Source: Mesosutterella porci
Lineage (GTDB): Bacteria > Pseudomonadota > Gammaproteobacteria > Burkholderiales > Burkholderiaceae_F
DNA length: 64,000 nt
NCBI RefSeq assembly: GCF_022134585.1
Contig: NZ_JAKNCT010000005.1
Location: forward strand, 1-64,000
Direction of reading: 5' to 3'
Positions within the stretch are counted from its first letter, which is position 1; every line of letters begins with the position of its first letter. Positions 16,650 to 24,060 of this stretch are shown here, piece after piece. The position numbers and the translations under genes are program-made. Under the pieces are notes generated by a model that saw only the letters and a program-made list of their open reading frames with translations, was not told the DNA's origin and ran no database searches.

Positions 16650-17054
16650 ATGAAACTCACGATGATCGCAGCGGCCGCGGCGGCCGCAGCCGCTCTCGCC
16701 TTCGCATCCCTTCCGGTCTCAGCTGAGGAGGCGGGCGAAGGCTCCGCCCCTCAGTGCCTTGGCTGCCACGGGCCTTACGAGAAGGTCCGCGAGCTCACTA
16801 AAGACTGGAAGGATGAATTCGGAGACCCCGTCCAGCCGCATCAGTACATGGACGCGAAGGCCGCCAAGCCCCACGCGGCGAGAAAGATAGCGCCGGACTG
16901 CAAGATGTGCCACGGCACGCATCCCATCCCGCCCACCAAGGGCATGACGATGAAAAAGCCCACGCTCAACTCCTGCTACGGCTGCCACCACATGGAGAAC
17001 TTTCAAAAGTGTTCGAGCTCCGGGTGCCATGAAAAGGACCCGCCGCGCAAATGA
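16650..17054 (+). CDS. Small tetrahaem cytochrome c, electron donor to flavoreductase A
   Basis: A 134-residue exported protein. The signal peptide runs to about residue 25 (ASLPVSA). Haem-attachment motifs follow: CLGCH (36-40), CKMCH (84-88), CYGCH (109-113) and a fourth of the unusual CX4CH kind, CSSSGCH (121-127). Other histidines (about 64, 75, 91, 114) can serve as distal ligands. The arrangement resembles the N-terminal cytochrome domain of flavocytochrome c3, here made as a separate protein. AGGAAGGGAT precedes the ATG, and the flavoreductase gene ends 16 bases upstream, so they form an operon. The expected role is transfer of electrons from the membrane quinol side to the flavoprotein in the periplasm. 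A terminator follows at 17142-17183. Confidence 0.9.
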   Translation: MKLTMIAAAAAAAAALAFASLPVSAEEAGEGSAPQCLGCHGPYEKVRELTKDWKDEFGDPVQPHQYMDAKAAKPHAARKIAPDCKMCHGTHPIPPTKGMTMKKPTLNSCYGCHHMENFQKCSSSGCHEKDPPRK

Positions 17055-17141
17055 GGCCTGAGGCGCCTCCTACAAAAACAGATAAAACAACGAAACTTAA
17101 GGCCGGAGCACCGCCCAAGACAGTGGGCGGCCGGCCGTTTA

Positions 17142-17183
17142 GCCTGACGCTGAACCTCCTCTCCTAGGCGTCAGGCCTTTTTT
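17142..17183 (+). terminator. Intrinsic terminator of the flavoreductase A operon
   Basis: GCCTGACGC and GCGTCAGGC form a perfect 9-bp stem with a 17-base loop, followed by CTTTTTT. A second hairpin, CCGCCCA/TGGGCGG, lies just before it (about 17111-17130). Confidence 0.88.
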
Positions 17184-17329
17184 GTCCTGTTTTCAAGCAA
17201 TATCAATTTTTACTGTAATAAGTACAGCTAAAGCGCTGTTTTTGAGCAGACCGCACCACTCTGGGACAAAAAACGCACCAAAGCCGCATGTTCCGTCTTC
17301 CGAATCCCCGAAACAGGGCGTATCCGCAC

Positions 17330-17345
17330 TGGCACGCCTTTTGCG
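17330..17345 (+). promoter_or_regulatory. Sigma-54 promoter of the DASS transporter gene
   Basis: TGGCACGCCTTTTGCG matches the sigma-54 consensus TGGCACG-N4-TTGC exactly, with GG and GC elements ten bases apart. It lies 30 bases before the ATG. An enhancer-binding activator is therefore required; none is encoded in this window. Confidence 0.85.
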
Positions 17346-17374
17346 TGAATTTCAGGCCATAGAAGGAGGAAGTC

Positions 17375-18868
17375 ATGTCAGAAAAACAAAAAACAAATCT
17401 CCCTGGAGAAGGCGGCCGGATCAATGCGAAGGCGATCGGGCTCGCAGCGGCGCTCATCGCGCTCGCGCTGATCTGCCTCGCCCCGGCCCAGCCCGGGCTT
17501 TCCGTGGCGGGCCAGCGGATGCTGGGCGTCATGATCTTTGCCGTGATCGTGTGGGCGAGCGGCGCGATGTCCTACCCGGTCTCAGCGGGCGTCATCCTCG
17601 CCCTCGCGGCGCTGCTTGTGGGCTTTTCCCCGAACGGCACGGGCGGCATCGTCGGCACGAGCGCCGGCATGAAGATGGCGCTCGCGGGTTTTTCCTCGCC
17701 TGCGTTCTGCCTCGTGGGCGCCGCGCTGTTCCTCGCCGCGGCGATGACGATCACGGGGCTTGACCGCAGAATCGCGCTCCTCGTGCTCTCGAAGATCGGG
17801 ACCGAGCCGCACCGCGTCGTGATCGGCGTGACCCTCTGCGGGTTCATCCTCTCGTTTTTCGTCCCCTCGACCACGGCGCGCGTCGCCTGCCTCGTGCCCA
17901 TCGTCATGGGCGTGATTGCCGCCTTCAAGGTGCCCCTCACCTCGAAGTTTGCCGCTGCGCTCATGATCACCGTGGCCCAGGTGGACTCGGTCTGGAACGT
18001 CGGCATCAAGACGGCGGCAGCCCAGAACATGGTCGCGGTGAACTTCATCAAGAGCATCACCGGCTACGACATCAGCTGGCTCGAGTGGTTCACGGCGGCC
18101 GCGCCGTACGCGGCCTGCATGTCCGTGTTCCTCTATTTCGTCGTGACCTGCCTCATGCCAATCGGCGACGTGAGGATTGAAAACGGCCGCGAGGCGATCC
18201 GCGCCCAGTTGAAGGCACTGGGGCCTATGAAGCGAAACGAGTGGAAGCTGCTCATCGTCTCCTGCGTGCTTCTCTTTCTCTGGGTGACGGAAAAAAAGCT
18301 CCACCCGATCGACACGACCACTTCGACCGTGGCCGCCATCGCCCTTCTCATGATGCCGGGCTTCGGCGTGATGGAATGGAAGGACACCGTGCACCGCATC
18401 AACTGGGGAACGGTCTTCCTCTTCGGCATGGGCATCTCGCTGGGCTCGGCGCTGCTCTCGACGCACGCCGCGCAGTGGCTCGCCAATGAGATCGTCCTCG
18501 CCTTCGGACTGGCAAGTGCCGCGCCTTTCACGGTGCTCGCTGTGATGGCCGCCTTCCTGATCGTAGTGCACCTGGGCTTTGCCTCAGCCACGGGGCTTGC
18601 CTCAGCGATCATCCCGATCATCATCGCAGTCCTCTCCTCGCTGCAGACCCCGGGGGTCAATGTGATCGGCATGACGATGATTCTCCAGTACGTAGTGAGT
18701 TTCGGCTTCATTCTGCCGGTGAACGCCCCGCAGAACATGATCGCCTACTCGACTGGGACCTTCACGGTGAAAGAATTCGCCAAAACGGGCATCATCCTCA
18801 CGGTCGGAGCCTACGCGCTGCTGCTCCTGATGTCGAAGACCTACTGGAGCTGGCTCGGGCTTATCTGA
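17375..18868 (+). CDS. DASS (SLC13) family sodium-coupled anion symporter
   Basis: A 497-residue membrane protein with about a dozen hydrophobic segments. It has the two SLC13 hairpin motifs: FFVPSTTARVACLVPI (about 168-183, the first Ser-Asn/Thr-Thr-type site) and GFILPVNAPQNMIAYSTGTF (about 448-467, the C-terminal ProAsn/Ala-Pro signature of the family). DASS carriers import C4-dicarboxylates, citrate, sulfate or related anions with Na+. AGAAGGAGGA precedes the ATG. Transcription is very probably from the sigma-54 promoter at 17330, a mode known for dicarboxylate uptake genes (DctB/DctD control) and nitrogen-controlled genes. It follows the flavoreductase A operon but is separated from it by a strong terminator, so the two are neighbours rather than one transcript. 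The exact substrate is unknown. Confidence 0.88.
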   Translation: MSEKQKTNLPGEGGRINAKAIGLAAALIALALICLAPAQPGLSVAGQRMLGVMIFAVIVWASGAMSYPVSAGVILALAALLVGFSPNGTGGIVGTSAGMKMALAGFSSPAFCLVGAALFLAAAMTITGLDRRIALLVLSKIGTEPHRVVIGVTLCGFILSFFVPSTTARVACLVPIVMGVIAAFKVPLTSKFAAALMITVAQVDSVWNVGIKTAAAQNMVAVNFIKSITGYDISWLEWFTAAAPYAACMSVFLYFVVTCLMPIGDVRIENGREAIRAQLKALGPMKRNEWKLLIVSCVLLFLWVTEKKLHPIDTTTSTVAAIALLMMPGFGVMEWKDTVHRINWGTVFLFGMGISLGSALLSTHAAQWLANEIVLAFGLASAAPFTVLAVMAAFLIVVHLGFASATGLASAIIPIIIAVLSSLQTPGVNVIGMTMILQYVVSFGFILPVNAPQNMIAYSTGTFTVKEFAKTGIILTVGAYALLLLMSKTYWSWLGLI

Positions 18869-19328
18869 AACCCCTGCACCCGTTCTTCCCTTTCGGCGTC
18901 CGGCAGCACTGACGGGAGGCCGGCCCGAAGACCCCGCCCTGCGTCAGGCGCTCTTACTCCCCTCGCGGCGGCCTGCCCTGCCGCCGCAGACCCGCGGGAT
19001 GCGGACGGGGCCGCCCTCCCGTTTTAGCGACCCGCAACCCGGGCCGCGAGCCATGCGACAGCCGCATGGAGGGCCTGCCTGCAGCTGATCAGGCGCACGA
19101 CTGCCCCGCCCGCCGGCTCTTCCCGTATCGATATTGAGTTAACAGCATGCGGCCTGCTCTCCCAGAATCGCCGCCTCGTATCCAGTTCCTGTTCGTCAGG
19201 CTGACGTTTTGCTATCGGCTTCCTTCATCAGTTTGTTACCGCCAGACTCTGCCGAGTCGCTAGTCCTTCCCTCAATCGGACGGACGGTGGACTTTCACTA
19301 CCAGTCACACGTGCGCTGCTGGGCGCAC
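18869..19328. other. Long intergenic region with unexplained, possibly mobile-element-derived sequence
   Basis: No gene is recognisable. The first 230 bases are GC-rich with small hairpins. From about 19125 the composition changes; the sequence runs to a segment containing GGTGGACTTTCACTACCAG and ends in GTGCGCTGCTGGGCGCAC (19311-19328), a 6-bp stem with a 6-base loop. This reads like a terminal piece of a mobile or structured element, but I cannot name it. Confidence 0.35.
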
Positions 19329-19367
19329 CAAAAAAAAACGGGACCCCGGAAATTCCGGAATCCCGCT
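19329..19367 (-). terminator. Intrinsic terminator of the flavoreductase B operon
   Basis: On the minus strand CGGGATTCCGGAA pairs with TTCCGGGGTCCCG (two mismatches) and is followed by a run of eight or more T. Confidence 0.85.
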
Positions 19368-19429
19368 TCGGAAGAGTCCTCGGGGGAAGCGCTCCTTCGC
19401 CTCCCCCTTTACAAGGCCTTTCGGGCCCG

Positions 19430-20977
19430 TCAGACGTCCTTCCTGCCCATCACGATCTGGCCCGCCATATAGCCCGAGGTGTGGGCGAAGCCGCATGCGT
19501 TGCCGCCGCAGTAGAAGGCGCCGTGCACGCCCGCCACGGTCTCGCCCGCGGCGTAGAGGCCCTTCACGGGCTTCAGATCCCAGCCGAGAACCTCGAGCCT
19601 GCTGGTCACGCGGAAGCCGCCGCAGGACAGGTTGTTCCACGGATACATCTTGATGCCGTAGAAGGGGCCGTTCTCATCGATCTTCACGGTCATGTCGGTG
19701 CGGCCGAACTGCGTGTCATTCTTCTGTTCGACGGCCTTGTTCCACTGCGCGAGCTGGGCGCGCAACCCCTTCTCGTCGATCCCAGAGAGCTTGCAGAACT
19801 CGGCGAGCGTATTGGCGCGGAAGAGATTCTGGCCCTTCTTGAACTCCTCTTCAACGCGTTCGTCGTTCCAGGAGGGCAGTCCGATCAGGGCTCCCACCTT
19901 GTACTTCGCGCGGGTGGCCTCGTAGATCTTCTTGTCCATGAAGACCAGGTGCCAGCCACCGGGGTTGCCGGCCAAGTGCGGCGTGATGTGGCAGATGCCT
20001 TCCTTCTCCGTCACGAAGCGCCGGCCGTTCTTGTTGATGAGGATGCCGCCCGCGTTGGTGAAGTACCAGAAGCGGCAGTAGGGGCCGTTGCGGCCGTTCA
20101 CTACGATGCCGCAGGGGTAAGAGGCGATGTACTGCATGTGCGAGAGCGGCACGCCGACGTCGCGCACGGCGATCCTCATCGCAGTGCCGTCGTTGGCCGA
20201 GCAGCCGATCGAGACGCCCTTTCCCGCGACCGACGGGACCCAGAAGTCGAGAGACTGCGGAGTGCCGGTGATACCGCCCGTGGCGAGGATCACACCGCGG
20301 CGGGCGCGGATGCAGATCTTCTTTCCGGTATCGAGGTTCGTCGCCTCGACGCCGGTCACCGTGTTCTTCTTCATGTCAAAGAAGATCTTCGTGAGCGGCG
20401 TGCCTTCCATGATCTGGATGTTCTTTTTCTTCGACTCGCGCACGAGCACGTCGATGTAGTCCTTGCCCTGGTAGCTTTCCTGACGGATCGCGCGCAGGTT
20501 GCTGTGGCCCGGGTACTTCTCGAGGTGGTGCGGTGCGAGCCCGTGGTTTTCAAGCCAGTCGAAGGCTTCGCCGGAATGCTTCGCGAAAAGCTCCACCGGC
20601 TCCTTGAGCGACATGTAGGCACCGTAGTCCATGATGTCGTGCGCGAACTCCTGCCAGGAGTCCTTCGCGTGCTCGCGCTTCTGGATCGCAGAACCGTAGG
20701 CGGTGAAAAGGCCCCCGCACATGCGGGTGGCGGAGTGATACGGACTGTAGGACTTGTCGACTACGAGCACGCTGCCACCCTTTTCAACCACTTGGTTGGC
20801 GGCCATGAGGCCGGCGCCGCCAGCGCCGCAGACGACCACGTCAACGGTCTTGTCCCAGCGGGCGGGGGAGGCGGAGGACTGGCTCGCGGCAAACGCCGGG
20901 GCCGCGGCAACGGCCGCGCCCGCGCCGGCCGCGGTTCCGAGGAACTGACGACGGGAAAGGTTCTTGAGATTCATCAT
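19430..20977 (-). CDS. Flavoreductase B: Tat-exported FAD reductase of the flavocytochrome c superfamily
   Basis: A 515-residue periplasmic flavoprotein. The Tat motif LSRRQFLGT is at 7-15, with cleavage near AFAASQ. The FAD site DVVVCGAGGAGLMAANQVVE starts at residue 46, and the C-terminal FAD loop is GLYAAGETVAGVHGAFYCGG. Compared with flavocytochrome c3, the HHTMGG block reads NNLSCGGFRV. The HGANRLGGNA block is HGAFYCGGNA, so its substrate-binding arginine is gone. GKRFVNEITTR is GRRFVTEKEGI, so the catalytic arginine is gone too. Fumarate reduction is therefore unlikely. The gene lies 6 bases after its cytochrome gene, on the same strand, and diverges from a sensor kinase / response regulator / flavoreductase C operon that probably controls it. 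An aromatic-rich central part (YCRFWYFTNAGG) distinguishes it from the other three reductases. Confidence 0.88.
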   Translation of the reverse strand: MMNLKNLSRRQFLGTAAGAGAAVAAAPAFAASQSSASPARWDKTVDVVVCGAGGAGLMAANQVVEKGGSVLVVDKSYSPYHSATRMCGGLFTAYGSAIQKREHAKDSWQEFAHDIMDYGAYMSLKEPVELFAKHSGEAFDWLENHGLAPHHLEKYPGHSNLRAIRQESYQGKDYIDVLVRESKKKNIQIMEGTPLTKIFFDMKKNTVTGVEATNLDTGKKICIRARRGVILATGGITGTPQSLDFWVPSVAGKGVSIGCSANDGTAMRIAVRDVGVPLSHMQYIASYPCGIVVNGRNGPYCRFWYFTNAGGILINKNGRRFVTEKEGICHITPHLAGNPGGWHLVFMDKKIYEATRAKYKVGALIGLPSWNDERVEEEFKKGQNLFRANTLAEFCKLSGIDEKGLRAQLAQWNKAVEQKNDTQFGRTDMTVKIDENGPFYGIKMYPWNNLSCGGFRVTSRLEVLGWDLKPVKGLYAAGETVAGVHGAFYCGGNACGFAHTSGYMAGQIVMGRKDV

Positions 20978-20983
20978 GATCTT

Positions 20984-21334
20984 TTACTCCCCTTTAAACT
21001 TGCGGTTCGGGATCGCGTGGCAGTCATGGCAGATGTAGTGGCTCTTGCCGTGCATGGAGTGGCACTGCGTGCACTCGACGCGGCCCATGTGGGAGTCGTG
21101 GGGGTTAAACTTCTCTCCGGCCTTGGCCGTTTTTTTGGCGAGCGCCTCGTAGCTGCCGTGGCACTTGAGGCAGGTCTTCTGGCTCGGTGCAGCTTTCGCA
21201 GCCTGGCCCGCGTGGCAGGTTTCGCACTTGAGCGAGGCGTGCGATCCGTTTATCGTGACGGCGCCGGCCGGTGCGGCTCCTAAGCAGACGGCCGCAGCAA
21301 AGGCCGCCATGATGGCTTGAGCAGGGAATCTCAT
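20984..21334 (-). CDS. Small tetrahaem cytochrome c, donor to flavoreductase B
   Basis: A 116-residue exported cytochrome. The start is the ATG at 21334, eight bases after AGGAAG; longer readings upstream lack a ribosome-binding site and would bury the signal peptide (MRFPAQAIMAAFAAAV...AGA). Four CX2CH haem motifs are present: CETCH (37-41), CLKCH (55-59), CTQCH (88-92) and CHDCH (102-106). Histidines at 32, 79, 82, 95 and 99 are candidate second ligands. It is the first gene of a two-gene operon with flavoreductase B, six bases apart. Its place and size match the cytochrome partners at 16650 and 40618, although the sequences are quite different, which suggests the modules were acquired or diverged separately. 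Confidence 0.9.
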   Translation of the reverse strand: MRFPAQAIMAAFAAAVCLGAAPAGAVTINGSHASLKCETCHAGQAAKAAPSQKTCLKCHGSYEALAKKTAKAGEKFNPHDSHMGRVECTQCHSMHGKSHYICHDCHAIPNRKFKGE

Positions 21335-21560
21335 TTTTGTTCTTCCTTTGGTCTGCTTCCGGCGGACTGGGCGCGGCGTCTTCGGAAGCGGGGTCTTGGT
21401 TTTCTTGTAAGAGCCAGAGCAGCATGGGCGGCCCATCTGGCTTAAGCAAATCTTAAGGACGGGGTGCGTCCCCCGACTACCTCCCAAAGGAGGTGGACAA
21501 AAAGATGTTCTTAAAGGGGCCGCCCGCCTCCCGCCCCGCGGGGCGAATTTTTTTACCGGC
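21335..21560. promoter_or_regulatory. Divergent promoter region with helically phased CTTAAG repeats
   Basis: The 226 bases between the divergent operons contain CTTAAGCAAATCTTAAGGA at 21441-21459: two palindromic CTTAAG units 11 bp apart, one helical turn. A further TTCTTAAAG lies near 21509. It is a likely binding site for the response regulator encoded at 23428, controlling both directions. Confidence 0.5.
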
Positions 21561-23435
21561 ATGAAGAAGCATCCGACAACACGACTGTCCGCCGCCGCGC
21601 TTTCCGTCACACTTTCTGCTGCGCGTTATACCGCATGGGCTGCGGTGCTCACGGCCTGTCTCGCGCTGTCCCTGCCCGCCGCCGGGTCAGAGCCTGAGCC
21701 TGCCCGGGACCCGGACGAGATCCTGATCGGCGTCATAGGTTCCAACGACCTTGGCTTCCGCTCGAACACCGTGACGCCGACGCTGCAGCACCTGGAAAAG
21801 AGCCTGCCGCGCTACCGCTTCCGCATCATGGACATCCCGGCCTACCAGGCGCTCGACCTGATCGAACGCACCCGCCCCGACTTCGTGGTGGGGCCTTCCG
21901 ACGTCTTCTTCACCCTCATCAACACCGCAGGCGCACAGGCGCTCGCGACGAGAAAGAGCGCCTGGGCACGCGACGGGGGCGCGTCGGTGGGTTCTGCGAT
22001 CGTGGTGAAAAGCAACGGGAGCGCGATCCGGACGCTTGCCGACCTGCGTGGCAAAAAAATCGCAGCCTCGATGCCCGACTCGCTCGGCGGGTGGCTCGCC
22101 TTCAAGGGCGAGCTCGCCCGCGCGGGCTACGATCCGGAGGACTTTATCGGAGGCGCGAACTTCCTCTCCTACGAATATCCCGCGGTCTTTGAGAGCGTGA
22201 TCGACGGGCGCAGCGATGCGGGGATCCTCTCGGCCTGCCAGCTCGAGTCGGCGGAGGCCTCGGGGCTGCTCGCACCCGGGCTGCTTCGGGTCATCAACGA
22301 AAAGAGCGACAGGGCGATCGCCTGCCGGCGCTCGACCGACCTCTACCCCGGCCAGACCTTCGGCGTGCTCGACTTCTCGCGCCCTGAGCTCGTAAAAGGG
22401 ATCGCGCTCGCACTGCTATCCATGCCCCCGCAGCCCACTTTTTCCTGGCAGGTGGCCGGGCAGTTCCACGCCGTGAGCCGCCTCTACCGGGACCTGAGGA
22501 TCGGACCCTTTGCTGTGAAGCCCTGGACACTCCGGGACTTCATCGCGCGCTACTTCTGGTATTTCGCCGGAGTGCTGGGGCTCGCGCTCTTTCTGGTGCT
22601 GAACGAAATCCGCCTCAACCGCCTGGTTGCCCGCCGGACCTCCGCCCTCGAGCGCTCGCTCGAAGAAAACCGGAGGCTTGCCGACACCGAGCGGCAGGCC
22701 CGCGAGCGGCTATCCGTGCTCGAGCGCCGGTCCTTCGTCTCCCACATGGGCTCGATGATCGCCCACGAGTTGAAGCAGCCTCTGGCGGCCATGCGCAACT
22801 ACTGCGAGGTCGCCCGCATCAGACTCGAAGATCTCGACTCGCCGCCATTGGAGGAACTGCTCGAAGCGCTTTCGCGCGAGGTCGAGCGCGTGAACGCGAT
22901 CGTGGACCGCGTGAGAAGCTACGCGAAAAAGACCCCGCAGTCGCACAGCCCGGCCGACCTCTCCGAGGTGGCGCGGCGCGCCGCCGGGAACTTCAGGAAC
23001 TACCAGGAGTACGCGAGGGTCCGCCCCGCGCTGCGGCTTGAGCTCGAGCCCGGCTCACGGGTCGACGGGGACGCCCTGGAGCTCGAGATCCTGGTGCTCA
23101 ACCTGATGAAAAACGCCGCCCGGGCCGAACAGGGGGTCGAGTCCCCCGAGATCCGCCTGCAGGTGAAGCGGACCGCAGAGGGCGTGAGGATGCGGGTCGA
23201 GGACAACGGCCCGAGGCTTACCGACGAACAGTTCGAGCGGCTCCAGCACGCCTCGGACTCCACCTCTGCGGAGGGCCTGGGGCTGGGGCTGCCGATCGTG
23301 CGCAGCATCGCAGACGCTCATTCGGCCGACCTTTCCGTCACGCGGCTCGAGCCCATGGGGCTGCGCTTTGAAATCCTTTTTGACGCGTCCGCCCAGGCCC
23401 TGGCCGGCGGCGCCCCGGAGAAGAACCATGCCTGA
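21561..23435 (+). CDS. TtrS-like sensor histidine kinase with a periplasmic binding-protein input domain
   Basis: A 624-residue membrane sensor. An N-terminal membrane or signal segment (about 12-33) is followed by a periplasmic domain of the PhnD/TtrS kind (about 45-320) with DEILIGVIGSNDLGFRSN and DLRGKKIAASMPDSLGGWLA. A membrane helix (WYFAGVLGLALFLVL, about 333-347), a short coiled coil and the kinase core complete it. The H-box is MIAHELKQPLAAMRNY (about 398-413), the N-box NLMKNAARA (about 514) and the glycine-rich G-box GLGLGLPIV (about 573). The domain order is that of the tetrathionate sensor TtrS, but the ligand is probably the substrate of the neighbouring flavoreductases. The gene overlaps the response regulator by eight bases (ATGCCTGA). 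No good ribosome-binding site precedes the ATG. Confidence 0.87.
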   Translation: MKKHPTTRLSAAALSVTLSAARYTAWAAVLTACLALSLPAAGSEPEPARDPDEILIGVIGSNDLGFRSNTVTPTLQHLEKSLPRYRFRIMDIPAYQALDLIERTRPDFVVGPSDVFFTLINTAGAQALATRKSAWARDGGASVGSAIVVKSNGSAIRTLADLRGKKIAASMPDSLGGWLAFKGELARAGYDPEDFIGGANFLSYEYPAVFESVIDGRSDAGILSACQLESAEASGLLAPGLLRVINEKSDRAIACRRSTDLYPGQTFGVLDFSRPELVKGIALALLSMPPQPTFSWQVAGQFHAVSRLYRDLRIGPFAVKPWTLRDFIARYFWYFAGVLGLALFLVLNEIRLNRLVARRTSALERSLEENRRLADTERQARERLSVLERRSFVSHMGSMIAHELKQPLAAMRNYCEVARIRLEDLDSPPLEELLEALSREVERVNAIVDRVRSYAKKTPQSHSPADLSEVARRAAGNFRNYQEYARVRPALRLELEPGSRVDGDALELEILVLNLMKNAARAEQGVESPEIRLQVKRTAEGVRMRVEDNGPRLTDEQFERLQHASDSTSAEGLGLGLPIVRSIADAHSADLSVTRLEPMGLRFEILFDASAQALAGGAPEKNHA

Positions 23436-24060
23436 CCAGCCTCTCATCCGCATCGTCGATGACGATGCCGAAATCCTCCACTCGCAGCGGCTGCTGCTCG
23501 AGACACTCGGCTGGGAGGTCGTGGCGTACTCGAGCGGCGAGGAGTTCCTGCGGCACGACGCGTTGCGCCGCCCGGGCTGCGTCGTGCTCGACGTGCGCAT
23601 GCCAGGCATGACCGGGCTCGAGGTCCAGGAGGAGATGGAGAAACGGGGCGCGGCGCACATCGCTGTCATCTTCCTCTCCGCCCACGGCGACATGCCGATG
23701 GCGGTCCACACGATGAGGCACGGCGCGGCCGACTTCCTGCAAAAGCCTGCCGATCCCCGGTACCTGCTCGAGCGGGTGTCGGCCTGCGTCGCGCGCTCGG
23801 TGGCCAAAAGCGACCTCGAGGCCGAGTTGCGGCGCCTGCGGGATCTCTACGCGGCGCTCTCGCCCCGCGAGCGCGACGTCGCCCGCTGCATCGCCCGGGG
23901 CCTTCGCAACAAGGAGATCGCCCGCGAACTGGGAATTGAGGAGACGACCGTGAAGATGCACCGCGGCAACGCCCTGTTGAAGCTGCAGGCCCGCACGAGC
24001 GCGGACCTGGTGCGGATTTTCACGCTCCTTGACATGAAGGAGAAGGAGGCCTCGCTTTGA
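23428..24060 (+). CDS. FixJ/TtrR-type response regulator
   Basis: A 210-residue two-domain regulator. The receiver domain (about 5-120) has acidic residues IVDDDAE, the phosphoacceptor in VVLDVRMPGM and the switch Lys in LQKPADP. The C-terminal LuxR-type helix-turn-helix (about 145-205) reads LSPRERDVARCIARGLRNKEIARELGIEETTVKMHRGN. It starts inside the end of the kinase gene and ends four bases into flavoreductase C (TTGA), so sensor, regulator and reductase are translationally coupled. It probably activates the divergent cytochrome / flavoreductase B operon through the CTTAAG sites, and perhaps its own operon. Confidence 0.9.
   Translation: MPDQPLIRIVDDDAEILHSQRLLLETLGWEVVAYSSGEEFLRHDALRRPGCVVLDVRMPGMTGLEVQEEMEKRGAAHIAVIFLSAHGDMPMAVHTMRHGAADFLQKPADPRYLLERVSACVARSVAKSDLEAELRRLRDLYAALSPRERDVARCIARGLRNKEIARELGIEETTVKMHRGNALLKLQARTSADLVRIFTLLDMKEKEASL

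Noticed and set aside
14768-16660. A 630-codon open frame on the minus strand
   Set aside because: Exact antisense of flavoreductase A with biased Arg/Val/His composition; no ribosome-binding site or family.
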